Below, one piece after another: positions 38,019 through 46,256 of a stretch of 64,000 bases of DNA. The translations under genes and the position numbers were made by a program. The notes under the pieces were generated by a model that was not told where the DNA came from, ran no database searches, and saw only the letters and a program-made list of their open reading frames with translations. The number at the start of each line of letters is the position of its first letter. Position 1 is the first letter of the stretch. Origin of the DNA: Serinibacter arcticus (GTDB taxonomy: Bacteria > Actinomycetota > Actinomycetes > Actinomycetales > Beutenbergiaceae); the NCBI RefSeq assembly GCF_004786095.1, contig NZ_RHPJ01000002.1:372001-436000 (forward strand), given 5' to 3'.

Positions 38019-40337
38019 TCACACCACGTCGAACGGGGCGTCCAGCAGCACCTCGTCCCGCGAGCTCGGACCCACGAGCAGCGTGAAGCGGCCGGGCTCG
38101 ACCCGGCGCACGCCGTCCGCGTCCACGATCGAGCAGGCGGCGACCGGCAGCGCGAGGTCGACGTCCACCGTCTCGCCCGGCTCGATCCACACCTGGTGGT
38201 GGGCCTTGAGCTCCTTGCCGGCCCAGGTGACGGAGGCGACGTCGTCGCGCACGTAGACCTGCACGGTCTCGAGCACGCGGCGGGCGCCCGTGTTCGTGAC
38301 CGTCACGCGTCCCCGCACGACGTCGCCCCGCCCGAGGACCGGCGTGCTGACGCGGAGGTCGGCGTAGGCCACGCTCGAGTAGCTCAGCCCCTCGCCGAAC
38401 ACCCAGGCCGGGTCCTGCGTGAGGTCGGCGTAGCGCGTGCCGTGCTGGCTCGTGATCTGGTTGTAGAACACCGGCTGCTGGCCGACGTGGCGCGGCCACG
38501 ACAGCGGCAGCCGACCGGTCGGCTCGATCGCGCCGAGCACGAGCTCGGCCACGGCGCGACCGCCCTGCATGCCGGGGTTGGCGGCCCAGACGATCGCGGC
38601 GGCCCGCTCGGCCGAGGTCGGCAGCACGTGCGGTTTGCTCGCCAGGACGACCAGCACGAGCGGCGTCCCGGTCTCCTCCGACACCGCGGCGAGCGCGTCC
38701 AGGAGCGCGACCTGGCCGCCGACGAGCTCGAGCGTCGCCGTCGAGCGGCCCTCGCCGACCAGCTCGATGCGGTCGCCGACCACGGCCACCACGACGTCGG
38801 CCGCCCGCGCCGCGGCGACGGCCTCGGCGAGGAGCGCCTCGTCGGGCGGGGACGGCAGCACGACCTGCGGGCGCGGCTGACCGTCGGAGAACGTGGTGCC
38901 CAGCGGGTCGTCGGCGAGCGTGAGGATGTCGGCCCCGCGCGCGTGCACGATCTCCCAGCCGCCCGGCACCCCGGTGCGGAAGCCGTCGAGGACCGTGGTG
39001 GTCAGCTCGCGCGGGTGCCCGTCCATCAGCCACGGGGCCTGCCCGGACGCCCCCGCCCAGTCGCCGAGGATCGTGTGCTCGTCGTCGGCGTTGGGGCCGA
39101 CGACGGCGATCGTGCGCGCCGTGCCGTCGCCGACCGCCGGAGCGGCGAGCGGCAGCACGCCGTCGTTGCGGAGCAGCACGAGCGAGCGGCGCGCGACCTC
39201 GAGGTTGAGGGCGGCGTGCTCGGCGGTCCCGATGAGCGCGGCCTGGGCGGTGGTGTCGGGCCGGCGCGGGTCCTCGAACAGCCCGAGCGCGAACTTCACC
39301 TGCAGGATGCGCCCGACGGCGGCGTCGACCGCCTCGATCGGGAGCGTCCCCTTCTCGACCGCCTCCTGCGCGCCGGCGAAGAACTCCGGCGTCGTCATGA
39401 TCATGTCGTTGCCCGCCAGGACGGCACGGGCGGCGGCGTCGGCGAAGTCGGGGCTGAGCCGCTGGATGCGGACGAGCTGGCCGACGTTGTCCCAGTCCGT
39501 CACCAGCATGCCGCCGTAGCCCCACTGCTCGCGCATGACCTCGTTCAGCAGCCAGGTGTTGATCGTGATGGGCACGCCGTCGGTCGACTGGTAGCCGAGC
39601 ATGAACGTGGCGCAGCCCTCGCGCGCGACCCGCTCGAACGGCGGGGTGTACCAGGAGAGCATCTTGCGGCGCGAGACGTCGGCCTCGCTGGCGTCGCGGC
39701 CGCCCTGCGTCTCGCTGTACGCGGCGAAGTGCTTCGCGGTGGCGAGGATCGCGCTCGGGTCGGCCAGGCCGTCGCCCTGGTAGCCGCGGACCATGGCGCT
39801 CGCGAGCTCGCCGATGAGGTGCGGATCCTCGCCGAACGTCTCCGAGACGCGGCCCCAGCGCAGGTCGCGCGCGATGCAGAGCACGGGGGAGAAGGTCCAG
39901 TGAATGCCCGTGGGGGCGACCTCGACGGCGGTCGCGCGCGCGACGCGCTCCACGAGGGCGGTGTCCCAGGTGGCGGCCATGCCGAGCTGCGTGGGGTAGA
40001 TCGTCGCACCGCGGAAGAAGGAGTGGCCGTGGATGCAGTCCTCGCCCACCAGCAGCGGGATGCGCAGGCGCGTGGTGGCGACGAGGTCGTGCGCCAGCGC
40101 GAGCTGCTCGGGGGAGGCGTGCAGGATCGAGCCGACGGCCACCTCGACGACGATCGGCGTCAGCTCCGCCGTGAGGTCCTCGCCCGGCCCCGCGGGCAGC
40201 TGCATCATCTGGCCGATCTTCTCCGGCAGCGTCATGCGGCCGACGAGGTCGGCGACCCGCTGCGGGACCGGGAGTGCGGGGTCGAGGTAGGGAGCGGTGC
40301 TGACGGAACGGGGGGCGGGGGCGGCGGGCGTGCTCAC
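38019..40337 (-). CDS. Glycoside hydrolase family 3 beta-glucosidase
   Basis: 772 residues, no signal peptide, so cytoplasmic. GH3 N-terminal TIM barrel with LLVGEDCIHGHSFFRGATIY and the nucleophile Asp281 in LVTDWDNV; GH3 C-terminal alpha/beta sandwich from about residue 400; fibronectin-III-like domain at the end (GRVTVTNTGARRVLETVQVY). Expected to hydrolyse beta-glucosides or cello-/xylo-oligosaccharides taken up by the cell. The GTG start agrees with the beginning of the conserved protein; an open frame extends far upstream but overlaps the divergent SMP-30 gene. A LacI-type operator candidate lies in the shared promoter region. Confidence 0.93.
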   Translation of the reverse strand: MSTPAAPAPRSVSTAPYLDPALPVPQRVADLVGRMTLPEKIGQMMQLPAGPGEDLTAELTPIVVEVAVGSILHASPEQLALAHDLVATTRLRIPLLVGEDCIHGHSFFRGATIYPTQLGMAATWDTALVERVARATAVEVAPTGIHWTFSPVLCIARDLRWGRVSETFGEDPHLIGELASAMVRGYQGDGLADPSAILATAKHFAAYSETQGGRDASEADVSRRKMLSWYTPPFERVAREGCATFMLGYQSTDGVPITINTWLLNEVMREQWGYGGMLVTDWDNVGQLVRIQRLSPDFADAAARAVLAGNDMIMTTPEFFAGAQEAVEKGTLPIEAVDAAVGRILQVKFALGLFEDPRRPDTTAQAALIGTAEHAALNLEVARRSLVLLRNDGVLPLAAPAVGDGTARTIAVVGPNADDEHTILGDWAGASGQAPWLMDGHPRELTTTVLDGFRTGVPGGWEIVHARGADILTLADDPLGTTFSDGQPRPQVVLPSPPDEALLAEAVAAARAADVVVAVVGDRIELVGEGRSTATLELVGGQVALLDALAAVSEETGTPLVLVVLASKPHVLPTSAERAAAIVWAANPGMQGGRAVAELVLGAIEPTGRLPLSWPRHVGQQPVFYNQITSQHGTRYADLTQDPAWVFGEGLSYSSVAYADLRVSTPVLGRGDVVRGRVTVTNTGARRVLETVQVYVRDDVASVTWAGKELKAHHQVWIEPGETVDVDLALPVAACSIVDADGVRRVEPGRFTLLVGPSSRDEVLLDAPFDVV

Positions 40338-40394
40338 GGGAGGTCCTGACGTCGACGGCGGGATCGGCACCACCGTAGCCACGATCCGGCCTCG

Positions 40395-40412
40395 CGTCGA
40401 AGCGGTTCGACG
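40395..40412. promoter_or_regulatory. LacI-type operator candidate between GH3 and SMP-30 genes
   Basis: CGTCGAA-GCGG-TTCGACG, a perfect 7-bp-arm palindrome with the size and central bases usual for LacI-family sugar repressors. It sits 58 bases upstream of the GH3 start and 82 bases upstream of the SMP-30 start, so one repressor could control both. Confidence 0.5.
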
Positions 40413-40481
40413 GCGCGCCCTCGTCCGCTCGCCGCCGTCGGGCGTCGGACGGGTGCCACGAGACCGGCCCGGCGGCCCACG

Positions 40482-40487
40482 TAGGGT
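40482..40487 (+). promoter_or_regulatory. Leaderless-type -10 box of SMP-30 gene
   Basis: TAGGGT six bases before the GTG start, and no ribosome binding site, pointing to a transcript that begins at the start codon. Confidence 0.5.
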
Positions 40488-40493
40488 TGACGG

Positions 40494-41426
40494 GTGAGTG
40501 AGCAGAGCCAGGTCCGTCTCGACGTCGCGGACCCCGCCGTCCGCTCCCTCGTCGCCCCCGGTGCCCGACTGAAGGAGATCGCCTCGGGCGGGGAGTGGTT
40601 CGAGGGCCCCGCGTGGCTCGGCGACACCCTGGTCTGGAGCGACGTCCGCGGGAACCGGCTGCACGCGTGGGACCGCGAGCGCGGCGCGCGCACCTGGATC
40701 GAGGAGTCCCACCACCAGAACGGCCACACGGTCGACCGCGAGGGCCGACTCGTCGCCGCGAGCCACGGCGAGCGCGCTGTCGTCCGCCGCGAGCACGACG
40801 GCCGCTGGACCACGATCGCCGACTTCACGCCCGACTGGAAGCGGTTCAACTCCCCGAACGACGTCATCGTCTCCTCCGACGGCGCGACCTGGTTCACCGA
40901 CCCGACCTTCGGCCTGCACCAGAGCGAGGAGGGCTTCGAACCCCCCGCGATGCCGAGCGAGATCGGCGGGTCGCACGTCTTCCGCGCCGGACCGCGCGGA
41001 CTGCGCGACGGCGTCCGCAACCTCACCGCGCACCTGCCAGCGATGCCGGCCCCGAACGGTCTCGCGCTCAGCCCGGACGAGTCCGTCCTGTACGTCTCGG
41101 ACTCGAGCGCGAACCACATCCTCGGGTTCCGCGTGCGCCTGAGCCTCGACGGGCCCGAGCTCCACCAGCCGTGGATCGTGCACCGCACGTTCGAGGGCAG
41201 CCCCGACGGCATCCGCGTCGACCCCACCGGCCGCCTCTGGTCCTCCAGCGGCGCGGGCGTCGAGATCCTGCGGCCCGGTCTGCCCGGTGAGCGCGCGCGC
41301 CACCTCGGCACGATCCTGGTGCCGCAGGTGACGGCGAACCTCGCCTTCTCGCCCGACCTGCGGCGGCTCGCGCTGACCTCGACGTCCTCGGTCTACCTGC
41401 TGAAGCTGGGCGACGTCACCGTCTGA
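40494..41426 (+). CDS. SMP-30/gluconolactonase/LRE-like family protein
   Basis: 310-residue six-bladed beta-propeller of the SMP-30 family; members hydrolyse sugar lactones with a bound divalent metal. Conserved elements: EGPAWLGDTLVWSDV near the N-terminus (Glu metal ligand), NSPNDVIVSSDGATWFTDPTFG (Asn ligand), APNGLALSPDESVLYVSDS (Asn-Gly) and EGSPDGIRVDPTGRLW (Asp). Divergent from GH3 beta-glucosidase and likely co-regulated with it; may act on a sugar acid lactone made during oligosaccharide use. GTG start with leaderless promoter. Confidence 0.88.
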   Translation: MSEQSQVRLDVADPAVRSLVAPGARLKEIASGGEWFEGPAWLGDTLVWSDVRGNRLHAWDRERGARTWIEESHHQNGHTVDREGRLVAASHGERAVVRREHDGRWTTIADFTPDWKRFNSPNDVIVSSDGATWFTDPTFGLHQSEEGFEPPAMPSEIGGSHVFRAGPRGLRDGVRNLTAHLPAMPAPNGLALSPDESVLYVSDSSANHILGFRVRLSLDGPELHQPWIVHRTFEGSPDGIRVDPTGRLWSSSGAGVEILRPGLPGERARHLGTILVPQVTANLAFSPDLRRLALTSTSSVYLLKLGDVTV

Positions 41427-41469
41427 GCCATCACGTCCGAGCCGCCCGGCGGGGCCGAGCGACCGGGCG

Positions 41470-41475
41470 TAGGGT
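41470..41475 (+). promoter_or_regulatory. Leaderless-type -10 box of MFS gene
   Basis: TAGGGT with six bases to the GTG start of the MFS gene, identical in layout to the SMP-30 promoter. Confidence 0.45.
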
Positions 41476-41481
41476 TCGGCC

Positions 41482-42885
41482 GTGCCCGACCCCGCCCCCG
41501 CGCCGCCGCCCGACCTCTCGAGGGCGAGCGCGACCGCCCAGCGCCGCGTCCTCGTCGTGGCGATCCTCGCCTCGTTCGTGTCCTTCCTCGACGGCTCCGT
41601 CGTCAACGTCGCCCTGCCCGCCATCTCGCGCGACCTCGTCACCGGACCGCTGGTCGGGCTGTCGCTGCAGCAGTGGGTCGTGGACGCCTACCTCCTCACG
41701 CTGGGCGCGCTGATCCTGCTCGCGGGATCGCTGTCGGACGTGCTCGGCCGCCGTCGCGTGCTCGTGTCCGGCCTGATCGGGTTCGCCCTCGCGAGCGTGC
41801 TGTGCGCGATCGCCCCGACGGGTCTCCTGCTCGTGCTCGCCCGCGCGCTGCAGGGGGTGGCGGGCGCGCTGCTCGTGCCCTCGTCGCTGGCGATGATCAT
41901 CGCCGCCTACTCCGGAGCGGCGCAGGCGCGCGCGATCGGCATCTGGACGGCGTGGACGGGCACCGCCTCGATCGCCGGCCCGCTCCTCGGCGGCCTCCTG
42001 GTCGACCACGCCACGTGGCGCTGGGTGTTCTGGATCAACGTCCCCGTGCTCGCCGTCACGCTGCTGCTGGTGCGGGGCATCGCACCGGACGCCCCGCCGT
42101 CGACCCGCCGTCGCATCGACGTCGTCGGTGCCGTGCTCGCCGTCGTCGGCCTGGCCGGTGCGGTGCTGGCGCTCATCGAGCAGGGCCGACTCGGCTGGAC
42201 GCACCCCGTGGTGCTCGGCGGGCTGGTGCTCGGCGTCGTCGGGCTGGTGGCCTTCGTCGCGTGGGAGCGGCGGGCGCCTGACCCGATGCTCCCGCTGCGG
42301 CTGTTCAGCAGCCGCACCTTCGCGTGGGGCAACCTCGCCACGGCGGCCGTCTACGCCGCGCTGTACGTGGGCGGGCTGCTCGTCACGCTGTTCCTGCAGG
42401 AGGTCGCGGGCTGGAGCGCGACGGCGGCCGGGCTCTCCCAGCTCCCGATCACGCTCCTGATGCTCGCGCTGTCGGCCAGGTTCGGCGCGCTCGCGGGGCG
42501 GTTCGGACCGCGGCTGTTCATGACCGTGGGCCCGCTCGTGGGCGCCCTCGGCTACCTGCTCATGCTCGGCGCGACCGAGGACGTGCGGTACGCGACGCAG
42601 CTGCTGCCCGGCCTGCTGGTGTTCGGCCTCGGTCTGGCGATCACCGTCGCGCCCCTGACCGCCGCCATCCTCGGGGCGGTCCGGCCGTCCGACGCGGGCA
42701 TCGGGTCCGCGGTGAACAACGCGGTCTCGCGCGTTGCCGGGCTGGTCTCGGTCGCGATGCTCGGCACCGTGGTGGGCGGCGCGCTCACCGTGGACGGGTT
42801 CCACCGAGGACTCGTGGTGGTCGCCTCGCTGCTGGTGCTCGGCGGCCTCGTCAGCCTCGTCGGGATCCGCAACCCGAAGGTCTGA
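41482..42885 (+). CDS. MFS transporter, DHA2 (14-helix) drug exporter type
   Basis: 467 residues with about 14 transmembrane helices. Motif A-like GSLSDVLGRRRVL after helix 2, motif C-like GIWTAWTGTASIAGPLLGGLLVD in helix 5, and LDGSVVNVALPAI (motif D1) in helix 1 mark the DHA2 drug:H+ antiporter family (EmrB/QacA-like). Substrate cannot be told. GTG start with leaderless -10 box. Ends 15 bases before the convergent metallo-hydrolase gene. Confidence 0.88.
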   Translation: MPDPAPAPPPDLSRASATAQRRVLVVAILASFVSFLDGSVVNVALPAISRDLVTGPLVGLSLQQWVVDAYLLTLGALILLAGSLSDVLGRRRVLVSGLIGFALASVLCAIAPTGLLLVLARALQGVAGALLVPSSLAMIIAAYSGAAQARAIGIWTAWTGTASIAGPLLGGLLVDHATWRWVFWINVPVLAVTLLLVRGIAPDAPPSTRRRIDVVGAVLAVVGLAGAVLALIEQGRLGWTHPVVLGGLVLGVVGLVAFVAWERRAPDPMLPLRLFSSRTFAWGNLATAAVYAALYVGGLLVTLFLQEVAGWSATAAGLSQLPITLLMLALSARFGALAGRFGPRLFMTVGPLVGALGYLLMLGATEDVRYATQLLPGLLVFGLGLAITVAPLTAAILGAVRPSDAGIGSAVNNAVSRVAGLVSVAMLGTVVGGALTVDGFHRGLVVVASLLVLGGLVSLVGIRNPKV

Positions 42886-42899
42886 GGCTGACTCGCCGG

Positions 42900-43529
42900 T
42901 CACCAGCCTCGGTCGAGCCACTCCTGGCGGTGCTCGGCCTCGGCGCCGATCGTCGTGTCGGGACCGTGACCGGTGTGCACGACGGTCTCGGGCGGCAGCG
43001 TCAGCAGGCTGTCGGTGATCGACTGCACGATCTGCGGGAACGAGGAGTACTCCCAGCGCGTGGCGCCCGGACCGCCCTCGAACAGCGTGTCGCCGGTGAA
43101 CACGGCGCCGAGCGCCGCGGCGACGACGACGCTCGCCCCCGGTGTGTGCCCCGGCGTGTGCCTGACCTCGAGCTCGATGCCGGCGACGTGCACGATCTGG
43201 TGCGGGGGCAGCGCCGTCGCGGGGAACGGGACGTCGCCGTGCGCCGCCTCCCAGAGGGGCTCGTCGGCGTGGTGGAGCCACACCGGGCCGCCGGTCAGGC
43301 GCGCCAGCTCGGGCGCTCCGCCGATGTGGTCGCGGTGACCGTGCGTGAGCAGGATGCCGACGACGCGGCGGCCGGCGACGGCGTCGGCGATCACCTCGGG
43401 CTGGTGCGAGGCGTCGATGACGACGACCTCGGTGTCGTCACCCACGATCCAGACGTTGTTGTCGAGCTCGACCTCGCGGCCGTCGACGGGGTGGGTGCCG
43501 TGGGTCAGGACGCGCTGGATGGAAGCCAT
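42900..43529 (-). CDS. MBL-fold metallo-hydrolase (glyoxalase II-like)
   Basis: 209 residues with the metal-binding HGHRDHIGG motif (THGHRDHIGG at about 62-71), HTPGHTPGAS and FTGDTLFEGGPG, the pattern of hydroxyacylglutathione hydrolase-like proteins. In a mycothiol-using actinobacterium it may act on a mycothiol thioester instead. The ATG is preceded by TAGGGT and six bases (leaderless layout). Confidence 0.88.
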   Translation of the reverse strand: MASIQRVLTHGTHPVDGREVELDNNVWIVGDDTEVVVIDASHQPEVIADAVAGRRVVGILLTHGHRDHIGGAPELARLTGGPVWLHHADEPLWEAAHGDVPFPATALPPHQIVHVAGIELEVRHTPGHTPGASVVVAAALGAVFTGDTLFEGGPGATRWEYSSFPQIVQSITDSLLTLPPETVVHTGHGPDTTIGAEAEHRQEWLDRGW

Positions 43530-43535
43530 GCCCCG

Positions 43536-43541
43536 ACCCTA
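43536..43541 (-). promoter_or_regulatory. Leaderless-type -10 box of the MBL-fold gene
   Basis: TAGGGT on the minus strand, six bases before the ATG. Confidence 0.45.
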
Positions 43542-43565
43542 CGAGAGGAACTCGCGGGGGCGGGG

Positions 43566-43601
43566 CACGGCGGGGTACGGGAGGGAACGGCGGGGTACGG
43601 C
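43566..43601 (+). repeat. Short direct repeat, 20-bp period
   Basis: ACGGCGGGGTACGG occurs twice 20 bases apart, between the MBL gene and the chimeric secreted protein gene. No function seen. Confidence 0.6.
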
Positions 43602-43616
43602 GAGGAAGCCGTGTGG

Positions 43617-45353
43617 TCAGCCCGTGACGACCACCATCTCGTTCGGCGTCGCGGGCAGCTCCACCGACTTCCAGACCTCACCGGTCTCGTAGTCCACGAC
43701 GTGCAGCTCGTCCGTGGCCGGCTCGGTGATGTAGGCCATGCCGTCGACGACCTTGATCGCGGGCTGCGGCTGCTGCCACTCCTCGGGGACCTCCCACGCG
43801 TCGATCACCGGCGTGCTGCGGACGATCTCGCCCGTGGCCGGGTCGATCACGCGCAGGGCGCCGTCCGTGCCGAGCACCAGCGCGGTGTCGTCGTCACCGC
43901 GCGCGAGGTTGCGGAAGGTGTACTGCGAGCCGATGTCGACGATCTGGATCGTCTCCGCCTCGGTGTCGATGAGCGAGACGCTCGTGAGGATCCCCTCGGG
44001 GTCGGTCTTGTAGTCGCCGAGCACGACGGCCGAGGTCTCGGTGCCGAACTGGTTGCCGATCCGCCCGTAGGCGTCGGGCGAGGCCACCTTGTGGAAGTGG
44101 TCGCCGTGCAGGATCAGCACGCCGTCCTCGCAGCCGAGCACGACGGTCTCCTCGCCGGCCACGGTCTCGCCGTCCGCGTACCACCGGAGCTCCACGTTCG
44201 ACGACGCCGGCACGGGTGCGTCGACGTGCGCGGTCACGGTGGAGCCCGCCGTGGTCGCCCCCGTCAGGCGGAGACCGGCGGCCGACGGCGTGCTGCCGCC
44301 CACGACACCGGCCGGCGCCGTGACGGCGGGCGGGGTGACGTGACCGGCCGCGGTCCCGGTGACCTCGACGTGGAGGTCGCGGCCCACGAGGTCGGCGGTC
44401 GGGGTGAAGGTGGCGGAGACGGCGCCGGGGATCGGCACGAGCGTCGAACCCTCGAGGTAGAGCCAGCGGTAGGTCAGTGCGACGGGGACGGGGCCCCACG
44501 CCGTCGGCTCGGCCGTGAGCGGTGCGCCGACCTGCGGCGTGCCGTGGACGAACGGGTAGCCGTGCCGGAGCGAGCGGCCCGCGAGGGTCAGGGGGATCGT
44601 GATCTCGACCTTGCGGTCCTGCGCCCCGAGCGTGATCGGGGTGGCGCCGGCGGGTTCGGTCGCGCCGTTCCAGCACGCCTGGTGGTAGCGGAGCGTCGGT
44701 CGATTCTCGTACGAGTAGTTCACGTCCCGGAAGCAGACGCGGTGGGGGACGTCCCGCGTGGTCCGGAGCAGCGCACGACCCTGGGCGTCGGTGACCGGGG
44801 TGTCGCTGCGCGGACCGATCCAGCGGTCGGACGCGGCGTCGTACTCCTCGAAGTAAAGCGAGATGCCCGGCAGCGGTGCCCCGGTGGTGTCGACCGCCGT
44901 CGCCAGCACGCCCCGGGCGTAGTCGAGCTCGAACCGCACCTGCGTCGTGCCCGCGGACAGGTCAACCGCCCCGAAGTAGCGCGGATCGCTGGTCGTGCCG
45001 TTCCACCACTCCCACGTGAAGACGGCGTCCGCACCGGTGCGCGTGTCGTTCGCACCGACGTGGTAGCGGCCGGGCTGGAGGCCGGCGAGAGTGAATGACC
45101 CGTCGGCCGCGACGGAGGCCCGCTGCACGGTCCCGCCGCCCTCCGGGGACACGTGGACCTCGGCGCGGGTGTCGGTGCTGCCGTCCTCGCCGACGACGAC
45201 GCCGGTCAGCGTCACGGTGGTGTCGGCCCGCGCGGGGGCGGCCGTCAGACCGAGTCCCGTGGCCACCAGGGCGGCGACCAGCGTGGCGGCCGCCCGTCGG
45301 GAGCGGGTACCGGCGCGCGATCGGGTGCCGGCGCGGTCTCGTGCTGTGGTCAT
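43617..45353 (-). CDS. Chimeric secreted protein: carboxypeptidase-regulatory/Ig-like N-terminal part fused to AztD-like propeller C-terminal half
   Basis: 578 residues. Signal peptide 1-43; two carboxypeptidase-regulatory-like beta domains (about 45-235); an Ig-like domain with the GTPQVGAPLTAEPTAWGPV...LTYRW pattern (270-350); a second Ig-like domain that breaks off at about residue 396 after RWYADGETVAG. From about 402 (VVLGCEDGVLILHGDHFHK) to the end it matches the C-terminal half of the zinc chaperone AztD propeller (DAYGRIGNQ, YTFRNLARG, LGTDGALRVIDPATGEI, ITEPATDELHVVDYETG). Neither part is complete. The missing C-terminus of the Ig part appears on the plus strand from 60520. In frame, with GGGGG ribosome binding site, so possibly expressed, but best read as a rearrangement product or assembly join. 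Confidence 0.8.
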   Translation of the reverse strand: MTTARDRAGTRSRAGTRSRRAAATLVAALVATGLGLTAAPARADTTVTLTGVVVGEDGSTDTRAEVHVSPEGGGTVQRASVAADGSFTLAGLQPGRYHVGANDTRTGADAVFTWEWWNGTTSDPRYFGAVDLSAGTTQVRFELDYARGVLATAVDTTGAPLPGISLYFEEYDAASDRWIGPRSDTPVTDAQGRALLRTTRDVPHRVCFRDVNYSYENRPTLRYHQACWNGATEPAGATPITLGAQDRKVEITIPLTLAGRSLRHGYPFVHGTPQVGAPLTAEPTAWGPVPVALTYRWLYLEGSTLVPIPGAVSATFTPTADLVGRDLHVEVTGTAAGHVTPPAVTAPAGVVGGSTPSAAGLRLTGATTAGSTVTAHVDAPVPASSNVELRWYADGETVAGEETVVLGCEDGVLILHGDHFHKVASPDAYGRIGNQFGTETSAVVLGDYKTDPEGILTSVSLIDTEAETIQIVDIGSQYTFRNLARGDDDTALVLGTDGALRVIDPATGEIVRSTPVIDAWEVPEEWQQPQPAIKVVDGMAYITEPATDELHVVDYETGEVWKSVELPATPNEMVVVTG

Positions 45354-45583
45354 CGGTGTCCCCCGGACAGGTGAGCGTCAGCTGGCCCCGCGGAGCGGGC
45401 AGCCTCGCCATCGTGACCGGCAGCCCCCCGGCACCGGAACCAACGAAATCGCGGACTTCACGGCCAGCAAGGCTCGGCACGGTTCGGCACGGCGGCCGGC
45501 ATCGATCACCTCTGTAAGTCAGAAACAAACTTGGGGTGACATGAAAACCTTAGAATTGCGCCGTCGTGGGTCACACTCATTTC

Positions 45584-46156
45584 ATGAGCACCCTCGTGAC
45601 AGCTCACGACGCCGGTCCCGTCCTGGCGTCGCTGCTCCGTGCGAGCGCGGACGGGGACCAGGCGGCGTTCGCCCAGGTCTACGACGCGGCCGGCCCGATG
45701 GTCTACGGCACGTGCCTGCGGGTCCTGCGGGATCCCGACCTGGCGGCCGAGGCGCTGCAGGACGTCATGCTCGAGGCCTGGCATTCGGCCGCAGCCTTCG
45801 ACGCCGACCGCGGATCAGCCGAGGCCTGGCTCGCCACCATGGCCCACCGCCGATCCGTGGACCGGGTCCGCTCGGTCCAGGCCGCGCGAGCGCGCGACGA
45901 GCAGGACGCCAACAGCAGCTACGTGCGGGAGGTGGACGAGGTGAGTGACGAGGTGTTCCGTCGCGCTGACGCGGACCGCGTCGCTCACGGCATGGCGGGC
46001 CTGACCGACACCCAGCGCGAGTCGATCATCCTGGCCTACTGGGGAGGCCTGACCTACCGCGAGGTCGCGGACCGCCTCGGTGTCGCCCTGCCCACCGTGA
46101 AGAGCCGGATCCGTGACGGCCTCATCTGCCTCCGCCTTTGTCTGGGCGTGCGATGA
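45584..46156 (+). CDS. ECF RNA polymerase sigma factor (SigK/SigL-like)
   Basis: 190 residues. Sigma region 2 (about 30-100: YDAAGPMVYGTCLRVLRDPDLAAEALQDVMLEAW, AWLATMAHRRSVDRVR) and region 4 (130-185: LTDTQRESIILAYWGGLTYREVADRLGVALPTVKSRIRDGL). Closest in style to the SigK family, which is normally followed by an RskA-type anti-sigma gene; none lies here, only a terminator. Start is ATG at 45584, six codons inside a longer GTG frame. The upstream 200 bases are AT-richer than their surroundings. Divergent from the chimeric secreted protein gene. Confidence 0.9.
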   Translation: MSTLVTAHDAGPVLASLLRASADGDQAAFAQVYDAAGPMVYGTCLRVLRDPDLAAEALQDVMLEAWHSAAAFDADRGSAEAWLATMAHRRSVDRVRSVQAARARDEQDANSSYVREVDEVSDEVFRRADADRVAHGMAGLTDTQRESIILAYWGGLTYREVADRLGVALPTVKSRIRDGLICLRLCLGVR

Positions 46157-46205
46157 CCTGAACACGACGGCCGGGCGTCGCACGTAGCGCACCCGGGAAC
46201 GGCAG

Positions 46206-46250
46206 ACGACTCGGCCCCCGCATCCGACGAGGATGCGGGGGCCGAGTCGT
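46206..46250. terminator. Bidirectional terminator between sigma factor and LPXTG protein
   Basis: Perfect 20-bp arms (46206-46225 and 46231-46250) around a 5-base loop GACGA, lying between two convergent genes (stops at 46156 and 46257). Confidence 0.85.
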
Positions 46251-46256
46251 GCCGGA

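Noticed and set aside
40338-41642. Extension of the GH3 gene upstream by more than 400 codons
   Set aside because: The extension is antisense to the SMP-30 gene and lacks GH3 or signal peptide features.
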